DNA from: DATKKX01 sp035542775
GTDB lineage: Bacteria > Planctomycetota > Phycisphaerae > UBA1845 > UTPLA1
DNA length: 17,896 nt
Assembly: GCA_035542775.1 (NCBI GenBank)
Contig: DATKKX010000295.1
Location: 1-17,896, forward strand
Direction of reading: 5' to 3'
Shown here: positions 6,003-14,087 of the stretch, one piece after another
Layout of the letters: every line of letters starts with the position of its first letter
How positions within the stretch are numbered: the stretch's first letter is position 1
Notes under the pieces: generated by a model
Databases searched by the model: none
Told to the model about the DNA's origin: nothing
The model's input: the letters and a program-made list of their open reading frames with translations, nothing else
Translations under genes and position numbers: made by a program

Positions 6003-7616
6003 ATGAACCGAAAGCCCTCCACGATTGTCACCATCGCCCTGCTGGTGGTTACCCTGAACTGGTTCGCGGCAGCGGGTCAGACCAATCGCCCGTCCGTCGC
6101 TGAGCCGCGATCCGTTGCCGGCATCGTTTACGAGGACGTCAACCGCAACGGCCGGCGCGACCCGGACGAAAAGGGCCTGCCGGATGTACGTGTGTGCAAT
6201 GGCCGCGAGATCGTGAAGACCGACGCCCAGGGGCGATACAAACTGCCCGTCACCGACGACACCATCATCTTTGTCATCAAGCCGACGGGCTGGATGACCT
6301 CGATCAGCGATGACAATGTGCCGCGCTATTATTACATCCACAAGCCGCAGGGTTCGCCGAAGCTGAAGTACGCCGGCGTCGATCCCACCGGTCCGCTGCC
6401 GGAATCGGTCGATTTTCCGCTGCATCGCAGCGAGGAGCCGACGAGATTCAAGGCCCTTTTCTTCGGCGATACGCAGGTCAACGACCAGAAAGAGACAGAC
6501 TACCTGGCGCATGACATCGTCGAGGAGCTGGTCGGCAGCGATGCGGCGTTCGGGCTGACGCTGGGCGACGTCAGCAATAATAATCCATCGCTTTTCGAAG
6601 GTGTTGCCGCGACGGTTGGCCGGATCGGCGTTCCCTGGTATAGCGTGCCAGGCAACCACGACCTGAATTTCGATGCCGCCGATGATGCCCATTCCCTGGA
6701 GACGTTCCAGCGAGTCTTCGGTCCCACATATTTCTCGTTCGATTACGGCGGAGTGCATTTCATCGGCCTGGATGACGTGATGTTCACCGGGTGGGCCGAA
6801 GGTTCCCGGCACGACTACAAGGGAGGCCTGGGGAAGGACCAGATGGAGTTTGTGCGCAACGACCTGGCCCTGCTGCCCAAGGATCAGCTCGTCGTGCTGG
6901 TGATGCACATTCCTTTGATGGAAGTGGAGGAACTGCCCGAGCTGTTCAAACTTCTTGCGGCGCACCCGCACACGTTCTCCGCCTCGGCGCACTATCACTA
7001 TCAGGAGCACAAGTTCTTCGGCAAGAAGGAAGGCTGGGATGGCCCGGAGCCCCATCATCATCTGGTTAATGCCACCGCCTGCGGCAGTTGGTGGCTCGGT
7101 GCTCTCGATGAGGTCGGCCTGCCCCATGCCACCATGCGGGACGGCGCCCCCAACGGGTACTCGATCGTCACCTTCGACGGTAATCGCTATTCGGTTGAAT
7201 TCCGCGCCGCCCGGCGGTCCGCGGATTACCAGATAAATATCTGGGCTCCGGAGGAAGTTGCCCGGGACCAGGCCGACAAGACGTACATCCTGGTGAACGT
7301 CTTCGCCGGTTCCGAGAAATCAAAGGTCGAGATGCGCTTCGGCAAGGATGGCTCGTGGATCTCCATGGAGAAAACGGCGACAGCGGACCCCTTTTATAAA
7401 GCGTCACAGGAAATCGATGCCAAGTCCCTTGAGAAACAGCAACCGACCTCGGGCCCTTCGCGGACCCACGCCCTGCCCAAGGCGATCGACTCGCCGCACA
7501 TGTGGCGAGCCGCGCTGCCGGCCAAACCGCCCGAGGGAACCCACGTAATCCATATTCGCACCACCGACATGTTCGGCCAGAGCTATGCCGGCCGGCGCAT
7601 CATTCGCATCCTGTAG
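6003..7616 (+). CDS. Secreted calcineurin-like metallophosphoesterase with SdrD-like N-terminal and MetallophosC-type C-terminal domains
   Basis: This is a 537-aa exported hydrolase of phosphate esters; the substrate is unknown. Residues 1-25 form a Sec signal peptide. Residues ~38-85 form a beta-sandwich module with an EF-hand-like calcium loop (DVNRNGRRDPDE, 45-56) and the TDAQGRYKLPV motif of SdrD/CNA-B-like domains. The dimetal phosphoesterase core spans ~148-335: GDTQ (155-158), LGDVSNN (187-193), PGNHD (216-220), MHIPL (301-305) and HYHYQEH (330-336). The first motif is GDTQ, not the common GDxH, as often in this three-part family. Residues ~350-537 are the C-terminal beta domain. The start is ATG with AAGGAA 5 nt upstream. 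It appears to be a single-gene unit with its own promoter. Confidence 0.92.
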   Translation: MNRKPSTIVTIALLVVTLNWFAAAGQTNRPSVAEPRSVAGIVYEDVNRNGRRDPDEKGLPDVRVCNGREIVKTDAQGRYKLPVTDDTIIFVIKPTGWMTSISDDNVPRYYYIHKPQGSPKLKYAGVDPTGPLPESVDFPLHRSEEPTRFKALFFGDTQVNDQKETDYLAHDIVEELVGSDAAFGLTLGDVSNNNPSLFEGVAATVGRIGVPWYSVPGNHDLNFDAADDAHSLETFQRVFGPTYFSFDYGGVHFIGLDDVMFTGWAEGSRHDYKGGLGKDQMEFVRNDLALLPKDQLVVLVMHIPLMEVEELPELFKLLAAHPHTFSASAHYHYQEHKFFGKKEGWDGPEPHHHLVNATACGSWWLGALDEVGLPHATMRDGAPNGYSIVTFDGNRYSVEFRAARRSADYQINIWAPEEVARDQADKTYILVNVFAGSEKSKVEMRFGKDGSWISMEKTATADPFYKASQEIDAKSLEKQQPTSGPSRTHALPKAIDSPHMWRAALPAKPPEGTHVIHIRTTDMFGQSYAGRRIIRIL

Positions 7617-7633
7617 GGTGTAATGCGTGTAAT

Positions 7634-7660
7634 GCCCTTTCTTCACTGAGCGAAAAGGGC
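7634..7660 (+). terminator. Hairpin after the phosphoesterase gene, possible terminator
   Basis: GCCCTTT (7634-7640) pairs with AAAGGGC (7654-7660) across a 13-nt loop, 17 nt after the stop codon. It is preceded by a tandem 9-nt repeat, TGTAATGCG then TGTAATGCC (7619-7636). There is no T-run on either strand, so intrinsic termination is doubtful. The hairpin may protect the mRNA end or simply be fortuitous. Confidence 0.3.
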
Positions 7661-7734
7661 TATCCTTACCGAAATTGTTTGCCGATTGGGGTGTATACCA
7701 CCTTGATTAGAGAAGGCGTTGGCTGAGGCCCATA

Positions 7735-9717
7735 ATGTCTGAGGTTCCGCCCCGCAAACCTGATCCTCGAGTCGGCTCGACCCGGCAGTCCGGACCGGCC
7801 TTCCGGTCTGGCCAAGGCTCAGGCCGCGGGCTTCCCGAGCGGCAGGGCCCACAAGCTCCGCACCCTGCCTCGGCGTCCCCGGGCCAATCAGCGGGACCGC
7901 CCATTCAGTTGCTGCCTCCGGAACGTTCTCCTCAGCCTGCCCAGATCTCGTTCGGCCCTGGCAGGACAGGCGAGCAGTCGCCGACATCAGGGGCTGGGGG
8001 AGGCGCCGCGTCTCGCTCTGCGTGGGGAGACGCGATCGGCTTCCTCCTGGTCGTGGCTGGGGCTGTTGCGGCTTCGTTGCCCGGCGACAGATGGGCCGAA
8101 TGGCTTGCCCGAGCGGGCGAGCCTTGGACCACCGAGACATGCCGCTGGATCATTTCCGGCGTCCTTATCATCGCCGGCGTCTCTTTCCTGAGCGCGAAGC
8201 CGTTTTTCTTCCTGATCACATCCGCCCTGGTGATGTTGACCACCTACTGCTTCGACGTGGTAGTCGGTGGCAGGCTATCAGGTTTCATTAACACGACAGC
8301 CGGCAGCGACGTCACCTGGCGTGTCGTCCCGGTTGTCGCCCTTGGGCTGGGCTATCTGATACACACGTCCCCTCGGGCCGGCGCCCCGAGCGCAACCGGC
8401 GTTTTTTCTCTGGTCCTGGTCGGCTTTGCGGGGGTGGCCATGGTCAGCGGCTGGTACGACCAGAGCCTGGTAGCGGTCGCGTCAAGGCTTGGGGCCGGAG
8501 CCGAGAAATTCGTCGGCGAGTGGAGCGAGGAATGCACGTGGGCCCTGGCCCTGATTCTGGCGGCGATCGGCGTTGCCGCTTCGCGGACGAAGACGGTTCA
8601 CTTCCTCAATGCAATCCTTCTGGGGGCCTTGGCTTACCAGTGCATACGTGCCGGCTGCGCGAAGGTCGTGACCTTTCCCAACGCGAATGGAATCACCATC
8701 CCGGACATGGAAACCTTCAGCCTTGCCAACGTCGTGATGTGGCGATGGGTGGCCGCGGGAGAGCTGGCGCTCCTCGGCGTTATTCTGCTGCATCTTTCGC
8801 TGGGCATGGGAGCGCTGAGCGTCGCCTTCGCCTTCGCTTGGATGCTGGCGGGCGTGGCGACGTTCCATGAGATCGGCAGCCTTTCGCTGGTGCGACTCCT
8901 GGATCAGGCGGTTTCCCAGGGTATTGCTGCCGAGACGAACGGCAAACCTGCGCCCAATCCGCTGGGAACGTGGGGCCTGCCGCTGGGCGATCCCCGGGCG
9001 CAGGTCCGCCCGCCAGGCGCGCCGGGCGGCAGGGCAGTGCCGTTTACGCCCGGTCAGACCTCACCCGCCAAGGATTCCACGGGACGGCCTGCGGCGCGAC
9101 CGCCGACTCCCGCGGAATTGGAGCAGGCCAGGACAGAGGCGCTGAACAGCACGAAGCAAAACGGCTCGGCCGAGTCCGCATCCCAGGTCGTCGTCCGCGA
9201 AGTGGTCCCCTTGATCTGGATTTATATCACCGCGATTCTTGCCGGGATCGTGGGGATCACAGGCTTCCGGATGCTGTCCGGCGCCACGGTCTACAGAGTC
9301 GGCCTGAGCCTCGGCCTGTGCGCTGCGTTTGCGGCGGGATGTACGTGGCTCGGCACGAAATGGCCCCGCCACCCTGACATGCCGTGGTTGTCCTGGTCCT
9401 GGGTGGCGGAGTTCCGCGAATCGCAGTACCACATCTATGTCATCTGGCTCGTCTTTCTGGGGTGCATGGCACTCGCCAGCATTCGGGCACTCCTGCTCTC
9501 GGCCAGAACAGCTTTCTGGATCCATGCCAGCATCTACGGCATACTTCTGGGAACCCTCCTGACCTTGGTGGGCGCGGCTATCCTGATCCGGTTCGGCGGC
9601 TTCCCCAGACTGCCTACGTGGACGATCATCGCCATTGCGGCCGGACAGTCCTCCATGGCCTGGGTGCTCCTCATGCACCTCAGCCTCTTGGGACGATCCG
9701 ACCGCGTAGGAACCTGA
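7735..9717 (+). CDS. Polytopic membrane protein, unknown family (660 aa)
   Basis: I do not recognise this protein. Residues 1-95 are Pro/Gly/Ser/Arg-rich and look disordered, probably cytoplasmic. About nine hydrophobic helices follow (near 98-116, 138-153, 156-177, 195-211, 222-240, 268-282, 288-303, 335-355, 357-376). A second disordered, Pro-rich linker spans ~395-485. Five more helices follow (489-512, 522-541, 566-586, 595-618, 629-651). No catalytic motif, transporter signature or nucleotide-binding site is seen. The two-block layout joined by a linker suggests an internal duplication or fusion. The start is ATG with GAGG 6 nt upstream. The lipoprotein hydrolase gene begins 4 nt after the stop, so the two are surely cotranscribed and may act together at the membrane. 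Confidence 0.85.
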   Translation: MSEVPPRKPDPRVGSTRQSGPAFRSGQGSGRGLPERQGPQAPHPASASPGQSAGPPIQLLPPERSPQPAQISFGPGRTGEQSPTSGAGGGAASRSAWGDAIGFLLVVAGAVAASLPGDRWAEWLARAGEPWTTETCRWIISGVLIIAGVSFLSAKPFFFLITSALVMLTTYCFDVVVGGRLSGFINTTAGSDVTWRVVPVVALGLGYLIHTSPRAGAPSATGVFSLVLVGFAGVAMVSGWYDQSLVAVASRLGAGAEKFVGEWSEECTWALALILAAIGVAASRTKTVHFLNAILLGALAYQCIRAGCAKVVTFPNANGITIPDMETFSLANVVMWRWVAAGELALLGVILLHLSLGMGALSVAFAFAWMLAGVATFHEIGSLSLVRLLDQAVSQGIAAETNGKPAPNPLGTWGLPLGDPRAQVRPPGAPGGRAVPFTPGQTSPAKDSTGRPAARPPTPAELEQARTEALNSTKQNGSAESASQVVVREVVPLIWIYITAILAGIVGITGFRMLSGATVYRVGLSLGLCAAFAAGCTWLGTKWPRHPDMPWLSWSWVAEFRESQYHIYVIWLVFLGCMALASIRALLLSARTAFWIHASIYGILLGTLLTLVGAAILIRFGGFPRLPTWTIIAIAAGQSSMAWVLLMHLSLLGRSDRVGT

Positions 9718-9721
9718 CACC

Positions 9722-10549
9722 TTGAATAACGCACGTGCTTCCAACCGACGTTCTCCTATTGTCGCAATGAGCCTGGCTCTACTGGGTGGTATACTGGCCT
9801 CCTCCGGGTGCAGCGTGGCTGACCTGAACACGGCGCAGCGCCAGGAGCGCGGTCTGGTCATGGTCCTGCCGGGCATCGAGGGCAAGAGCCAATACAACAT
9901 CGATATTGCCCGCGGCCTCGACGAAGGCGGGGTCAAGATGGCCATCGAGATCTTCGATTGGACCACTGAGATTCCCGGTGGCGCCCTGATCAATCTGACT
10001 GACCTCGAGCGTAATCGGCGCATGGCGGAGGTGCTGAGCTCCTGCATTTTGCAGTATCGCTTCCACCATCCCCACCAGCCCGTCCACATGGTGGCACATT
10101 CCGGCGGCGCCGGTGTCGCGATTCTGACGCTCGAAGCGCTCCCGCAGGACGCCGACGTCTCCAGCGCAATTCTTCTTGCGGCGGCGGTCAGCCCCACCTA
10201 CGACCTGCGCCCCGCCCTTTTGCGCACGAGATACGGTATTTACAACTACTACTCTGCATACGACAAATTCCTCCTCGATATTGGGACGCGCGTCTTCGGC
10301 ACCATTGATCGCGTCCATGGTCCCGCCGCGGGAACCATGGGCTTCCGCATGCCGTGGGACATGAAGGAGCCGCAGGATCAGGCCTTATATCGCAAGGTCC
10401 ACAACATCTCGTGGCAGCCGGAGATGCGCGAGCACGGCAATGGGGGTGGTCATGTTGACTGGGCGAATCGGCAATGGGTCAGCTATTACCTGGCCTCGCT
10501 GATCAACGATCCGCGTCCGCTCGGCGTTAACCCCGTCGACTCCCCCTGA
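9722..10549 (+). CDS. Putative lipoprotein with alpha/beta-hydrolase fold
   Basis: This 275-aa protein starts with TTG at 9722; AGGA lies about 11 nt upstream. That start is favoured because it provides the signal-peptide n-region NNARASNRR ahead of the hydrophobic stretch, whereas the in-frame ATG at 9767 lacks a ribosome site. A lipobox-like ASSGC puts the acylated cysteine at C30 (position -3 is Ser, not the usual Leu). VMVLPGIEGKS (46-56) resembles an oxyanion-loop strand. VAHSGGAG (124-131) is a nucleophile-elbow variant with S127. A likely acid is D181 or D186, and H244 in GGGHVDW is the likely catalytic His. Substrate is unknown (esterase or lipase-like). It forms a two-gene unit with the upstream membrane protein. 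Confidence 0.75.
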   Translation: MNNARASNRRSPIVAMSLALLGGILASSGCSVADLNTAQRQERGLVMVLPGIEGKSQYNIDIARGLDEGGVKMAIEIFDWTTEIPGGALINLTDLERNRRMAEVLSSCILQYRFHHPHQPVHMVAHSGGAGVAILTLEALPQDADVSSAILLAAAVSPTYDLRPALLRTRYGIYNYYSAYDKFLLDIGTRVFGTIDRVHGPAAGTMGFRMPWDMKEPQDQALYRKVHNISWQPEMREHGNGGGHVDWANRQWVSYYLASLINDPRPLGVNPVDSP

Positions 10550-10550
10550 A

Positions 10551-10579
10551 TTGACCCTTGTTCTGGGGGGCGCTAATAT
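10551..10579 (+). promoter_or_regulatory. Strong sigma70-type promoter for the pilin-like gene
   Basis: TTGACC (10551-10556), a 17-bp spacer and TAATAT (10574-10579) lie directly after the stop codon of the hydrolase gene. The predicted start is near 10586, leaving a leader of about 130 nt before the ATG at 10716. No obvious fold or known riboswitch was recognised in that leader. Confidence 0.7.
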
Positions 10580-10715
10580 CGGCAAAGCCGCGTGGGCGAG
10601 GCGCGCACCGCCGATGGGGGCCGCGGGCCTGACTTTCCCCCCGATCGGTAGTCGATCTGTCCGACTGGCACGGCGAGACCTTCGATCCGTCGTGGCTGCC
10701 GCGGGAGAGTCTGGA

Positions 10716-11642
10716 ATGACATCGACATCGATGCAGCGGGATATGCGGCGGCATGCGGCCGTCAGCGGGGCCTTTACGCTGCTTGAGCTGCTGGTCGTTG
10801 TCTCGATCATCGCGCTGCTCATCTCGATCCTGCTGCCCGCTATGGCCGGCGCCCGCAACGAAGCGACCACGACCAAATGCGTGGCGAACCTCCGGGCGAT
10901 CGTTCAGGCAACGGGCATGTATATGGACACAGAAGGACAGCGGGTCCTGCCCTGGTATCAGCATCCGCCCCACGCGGGTTTTACCGACAAGGTCAAGCAG
11001 TACACGCCCTGGGTGTTCGGGGGCTTCAGGGCGCCGAACCCGGATCCTTCCGATCTGAGTGTGGACAGCTCGCTTTATCAGGCACAACTGCGGCCATTGA
11101 ACGCTCTCGTGGCTCCCGAGATTCGAGGTTCGCCTGACCCCAATGTTCGCGGCGCGGACATCATCGAGCTCTATAAGTGCCCGGCGGACCGGTCGTATAC
11201 CACCTCGCTCATCAGTCATGACCCGGTTGATGTGGAAGAGGAGCCGCTCAGTTCATGGGAGGCGAACGGCAGCAGCTACACGCTCAATGCCCGCTGGGCT
11301 CAGGGATACAGCCAGCCCGGCGGCGACTACGCGGTTGATCCTGACTTCGTTTCGGGCCGCCCTCCGGACAATATCCCGTTTGGGGAGAAGCTTGCCCCCC
11401 ACCTGATCGGCGACGGGGCCGCCCGCTTCATCATATGGGTTGAACAGGGCTTTTACAGCGCCACCTACCGCGCTACTCCTACGCTCCCCAACGGGGCCGC
11501 GCCGCAACACCACGGCTGGCATCGCAGGTTTTCCTCGTGGGCCGTTGGTTTCGCCGACGGACACGCCGTGTACGGGTATTACGATACCCGCCTCGTTTAT
11601 GGCCTGGGAGGCACGATTTGGCAGCCGAATTTCCAGCCGTGA
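10716..11642 (+). CDS. Type IV pilin-like / pseudopilin protein with planctomycete FADGH C-terminal motif
   Basis: This is a 308-aa product of a gene type found in many copies in planctomycetes. The N-terminal class III signal reads SGA|FTLLELLVVVSIIALLISILLPAM: cleavage after A19, F20 becomes residue 1, and E24 is the conserved Glu+5. The -1 residue is Ala, not Gly. The long helix continues into ARNEATTTKCVANLRAI, typical of these proteins. YKCPADRS (153-160) and VGFADGHAVYG (277-287) are further family signatures. The ATG at 10716 has GGAG 8 nt upstream; the frame is open back to 10551, but that part looks like leader. No assembly ATPase or prepilin peptidase gene is nearby, so it may use a secretion or pilus system encoded elsewhere. 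Confidence 0.9.
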   Translation: MTSTSMQRDMRRHAAVSGAFTLLELLVVVSIIALLISILLPAMAGARNEATTTKCVANLRAIVQATGMYMDTEGQRVLPWYQHPPHAGFTDKVKQYTPWVFGGFRAPNPDPSDLSVDSSLYQAQLRPLNALVAPEIRGSPDPNVRGADIIELYKCPADRSYTTSLISHDPVDVEEEPLSSWEANGSSYTLNARWAQGYSQPGGDYAVDPDFVSGRPPDNIPFGEKLAPHLIGDGAARFIIWVEQGFYSATYRATPTLPNGAAPQHHGWHRRFSSWAVGFADGHAVYGYYDTRLVYGLGGTIWQPNFQP

Positions 11643-11654
11643 AACGACACTCGC

Positions 11655-11681
11655 TTGACAATCGCCCATCGCAAGTTTAAC
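11655..11681 (+). promoter_or_regulatory. Probable promoter of the ECF transporter operon
   Basis: A perfect TTGACA (11655-11660) is followed by TTTAAC (11676-11681) at a 15-bp spacing, 13 nt after the pilin-like gene ends. This would give a leader of about 120 nt before the GTG at 11810. Confidence 0.45.
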
Positions 11682-11690
11682 CAGCCGGCA

Positions 11691-11805
11691 GCGCAGGCAA
11701 GGGCTGCTTGCCGTGCAGTGCGCCCATGAATGACGACCCGCGCCGCATAAGAGAAGCCGCCTGATGCAGGGCACGACGGCAAGCGATCCAAGGGATCATC
11801 GGTAG
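11691..11805 (+). promoter_or_regulatory. Structured leader with two chained mini-ORFs ahead of the ECF ATPase gene
   Basis: GCGCA-GGCAAG (11691-11701) pairs with CTTGCC (11707-11712) and TGCGC (11719-11723) around a short bulge. A second hairpin, GATCC-AAG-GGATC (11785-11797), sits 12 nt before the GTG and covers the only purine-rich stretch. Two tiny reading frames are linked by a one-base overlap: 11726-11764 (MNDDPRRIREAA) and 11764-11805 (MQGTTASDPRDHR). The second ends 4 nt before the transporter start. No B12-box, Thi-box or other known riboswitch consensus could be matched, so control by leader structure or by translational coupling is only an inference. Confidence 0.35.
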
Positions 11806-11809
11806 TAAC

Positions 11810-13324
11810 GTGCTCACCGCTCACGATCTGGTCTACTATAGCCCGGCCAGCGATCGACCCATCTGGCCACCGTTGCGGTTCGATACGCAGGACGCCCGCT
11901 TCGTGCTTCTGTCCGGGCCTTCCGGCTGCGGCAAGAGCACGTTGCTGCGGGTGTTGTGCGGCCTGCTTCCCGGGTTTCGCGGCGGGCGCCTGGCGGGCCG
12001 TATTTCCGTCCTCGGCAGACCCGTCTCAGGGCAGGTGGACGGGCGAATGGGCATGCTCTTTCAAAACACCGACGCGATGCTGCACAGCCCACGGGTCGCG
12101 GATGAGCTTCTGGCGAGAACGCAGATCGCTCAGGGTGTCGCACGGCGTCCGCGGTTCGCCGCTCTCCGCGATCGCTGGCTCGGCGAGGTGGTCGAAACGT
12201 TCGAGCTGGGAGCGTTGCTCGACCGGCGGATCGTCGGCCTTTCCGGCGGTGAGCAGCAACGTGTCGCCCTGGCCGCGGTCCTCGCCACACGGCCTGATGT
12301 TGTGTTGCTGGACGAACCGACCAGCAACCTCGATTCGGGAGCCGCGGCGGCACTGGTCAAGCTGATTGCCCTGTGCGGCGAGCGATTTGCAGCGCGTTTC
12401 GTGGCTGCTGAGCACCGCGCCGACCACGTGCTTGCTCTGATCGACGGAGCGATCCGTTTGACAGCGACGGATGCAAGGGCTCATGGACGTGAGGATTCGC
12501 GGGGTTCGAAAGACGGCGGCATTCCAAGGTCGACGAGGTTGCCGGCAACCGAGAGCGAAGGCTGCGTGTGCTGGAGCGGTCCTGCCGGGAGTGCTCCTTC
12601 CGAGGTTCTGCCAGGTTGGCTTGACTTGCCCCTGCTCCGCTCGCTGGCCGACGATGGCCGCCAGAGCCCACAGGATCAGGTGGTGCTGACATGCCGGAAT
12701 GTATCCTGTCGCAGGGCCGGCCAGCTGGTGCTGGATGGCATCGATCTCGAGCTCCGAGCTGGGGAGATCATCGGCCTGACCGGTCCCAACGGCGCCGGCA
12801 AGAGTTCGCTGCTCTTGCTCCTGGCCGGCGGATTGAAAGCCGCATCCGGAAGTGAAATCCGGTGGCCTTGCCGCCCGCCAGGCAAATCAGCCGCGGCTCA
12901 AGTCGGTCTTCTGCTGCAAAACCCCCTGCACCAGTTGTTCTGCGAAACGGTCCGCGAGGAAGTAGCTTTGGCGGCCGGCAACGCGGGTCTGCCGGCGGAT
13001 GACGGAGACCTGGACCGCCTCCTCACGGCCGCCGACCTGGCTGATCTGGCTGAGCGACCGACCCTGACTCTGTCCTATGGCGAGCAGCAGCGCACCGCTC
13101 TGGCGGCAGCGGTGTCCGCGCGGCCGCCCATTATCTTGCTGGACGAGCCCACTCACGGCATGGACGCGGCTCGCCTTGAGAAGATGATCCGGTTCCTAAT
13201 TGATGCCCGGCGAGGCGGGACAGCCTTTGTCGTGGCATCGCACGACCGCGATCTGCTGGCGGCGTTTTGCGACCGCGTGCTGTTCCTGCAAGACGGCCGG
13301 CTCCTGCCAGCACCAGGAAACTGA
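11810..13324 (+). CDS. ECF-type ABC transporter ATPase, two ATPase domains fused
   Basis: The 504-aa protein joins two ABC ATPases, the EcfA and EcfA' equivalents, that power uptake with a T and an S subunit. Domain 1 (~1-215): Walker A GPSGCGKST (36-44), Q-loop FQNTD (84-88), LSGGEQQR (144-151), Walker B VVLLDEPTSNLD (164-175), switch His in AAEHRADH (H202). A ~75-residue linker looks disordered. Domain 2 (~291-500): GPNGAGKSS (325-333), LLQNPLHQLF (368-377, the Q-loop style typical of ECF ATPases), LSYGEQQR (421-428), IILLDEPTHGMD (441-452), ASHDRD (476-481). Both sites keep all catalytic residues. The start is GTG at 11810 without a good ribosome site; re-initiation from the mini-ORF just upstream is possible. 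Membrane partners follow. Confidence 0.93.
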   Translation: MLTAHDLVYYSPASDRPIWPPLRFDTQDARFVLLSGPSGCGKSTLLRVLCGLLPGFRGGRLAGRISVLGRPVSGQVDGRMGMLFQNTDAMLHSPRVADELLARTQIAQGVARRPRFAALRDRWLGEVVETFELGALLDRRIVGLSGGEQQRVALAAVLATRPDVVLLDEPTSNLDSGAAAALVKLIALCGERFAARFVAAEHRADHVLALIDGAIRLTATDARAHGREDSRGSKDGGIPRSTRLPATESEGCVCWSGPAGSAPSEVLPGWLDLPLLRSLADDGRQSPQDQVVLTCRNVSCRRAGQLVLDGIDLELRAGEIIGLTGPNGAGKSSLLLLLAGGLKAASGSEIRWPCRPPGKSAAAQVGLLLQNPLHQLFCETVREEVALAAGNAGLPADDGDLDRLLTAADLADLAERPTLTLSYGEQQRTALAAAVSARPPIILLDEPTHGMDAARLEKMIRFLIDARRGGTAFVVASHDRDLLAAFCDRVLFLQDGRLLPAPGN

Positions 13325-13454
13325 GGGACAAACCGGCAGAATTCGATGGAGGATTGAAAGGCGGAATGCTTCGCCTCGATCGACGCTTTTCGCCGGGCCG
13401 TACCCCATGCTTTAACTTGCCCTCGGGCTCGGCCTCAACGGTTCGCAGATCGGG

Positions 13455-13460
13455 TACAAT
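13455..13460 (+). promoter_or_regulatory. -10 box for a possible leaderless S-component transcript
   Basis: TACAAT (5/6 match) ends 9 nt before the ATG at 13470, inside the 145-nt gap after the ATPase gene. No -35 is seen at the right distance. It could give a second, internal transcript for the membrane genes. Confidence 0.35.
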
Positions 13461-13469
13461 GCGGCAGGT

Positions 13470-14087
13470 ATGAACTCATCACGCACTTCCCCCGCATACG
13501 CGCATTGGGTCGCAATCGTCGCGGTGTTCGGCGCAGTCTGGGGCGCCGCGGAATGCTCGCTGGGCGCATTGCTCCGCCTCGCCGCCATTCCGATTCACGG
13601 CGCGGTCATGGCGGGGATTGGTGTCATCATCATGCTGGTCGCCCGCCGGGCGCTGGCGGCTGGTCGCGGTTCCAGCCTGGCGATCGCGGTTGTTGCCGCC
13701 GCCCTCTTGCCGCTTTCAGTATCCCGAGGTTTCGCTATGGCGATGATGGGAATCCTCGCGGAAGCGGCCTGCCTTGAGGCCGTGCTTTGGTTCGGCCGTC
13801 CGCGGCGGTGGCGGTTCGCTCTTGCTGGGGGGATCGTCGGTCTGGTGCCGCCGCTCCAGATGCTGAGCCGAATGGTCGTGCTGTACGGCCCCGCCGCGCT
13901 GAGCACGTTCCGTGAGACGCTGTTGCGCGACCAGGGAGTTGCCAGACTTGGTCTCGCCGGCCAGACGGCGGGAGTATTATTGTTGATCGCCCTTGCCATC
14001 GCGGCCATGTACGGCCTGGTTTGTGGGATCCTGGCATGGTCCATTTCGGGACAGATACTGAGGAGGCTCGGTCGCGCGGCCGAGTGA
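13470..14087 (+). CDS. Putative substrate-binding membrane (S) component of an ECF transporter
   Basis: The 205-aa protein is very hydrophobic with about six membrane helices (near 11-35, 42-58, 67-82, 88-108, 114-139, 164-192), the usual size and topology of ECF S components. The N-terminal WVAIVAVFGAVWGAAECSLGALL (13-35) has the small-residue pattern by which S subunits pack on the T subunit. I cannot match it to a known vitamin-specific family, so the ligand is open. The role is inferred mainly from its place between the twin ATPase and the T-like gene. The start is ATG at 13470, with a weak GGCAGG-like site very close. The downstream gene overlaps its 3' end. Confidence 0.65.
   Translation: MNSSRTSPAYAHWVAIVAVFGAVWGAAECSLGALLRLAAIPIHGAVMAGIGVIIMLVARRALAAGRGSSLAIAVVAAALLPLSVSRGFAMAMMGILAEAACLEAVLWFGRPRRWRFALAGGIVGLVPPLQMLSRMVVLYGPAALSTFRETLLRDQGVARLGLAGQTAGVLLLIALAIAAMYGLVCGILAWSISGQILRRLGRAAE

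Noticed and set aside
4614..7127. An 837-codon open frame on the minus strand
   Set aside because: It lies antisense to the well-supported citrate synthase and phosphoesterase genes, shows no domain, and is the usual product of GC-rich third positions on the opposite strand.
9061..10197. A 378-codon minus-strand frame across the membrane protein and hydrolase genes
   Set aside because: It is low-complexity, Arg/Ser-rich and antisense to two better frames with start signals and recognisable features.
11688..11805. A cobalamin or TPP riboswitch before the ECF operon
   Set aside because: Some fragments (GACGACCCG, CCTGATGCAGGG) loosely resemble parts of these riboswitches, but the B12-box and Thi-box consensus and the required order are absent.
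12440..12680. A frameshift between the two ATPase domains
   Set aside because: The linker is odd in composition, but the frame is continuous and both domains are complete; a long disordered linker explains it.
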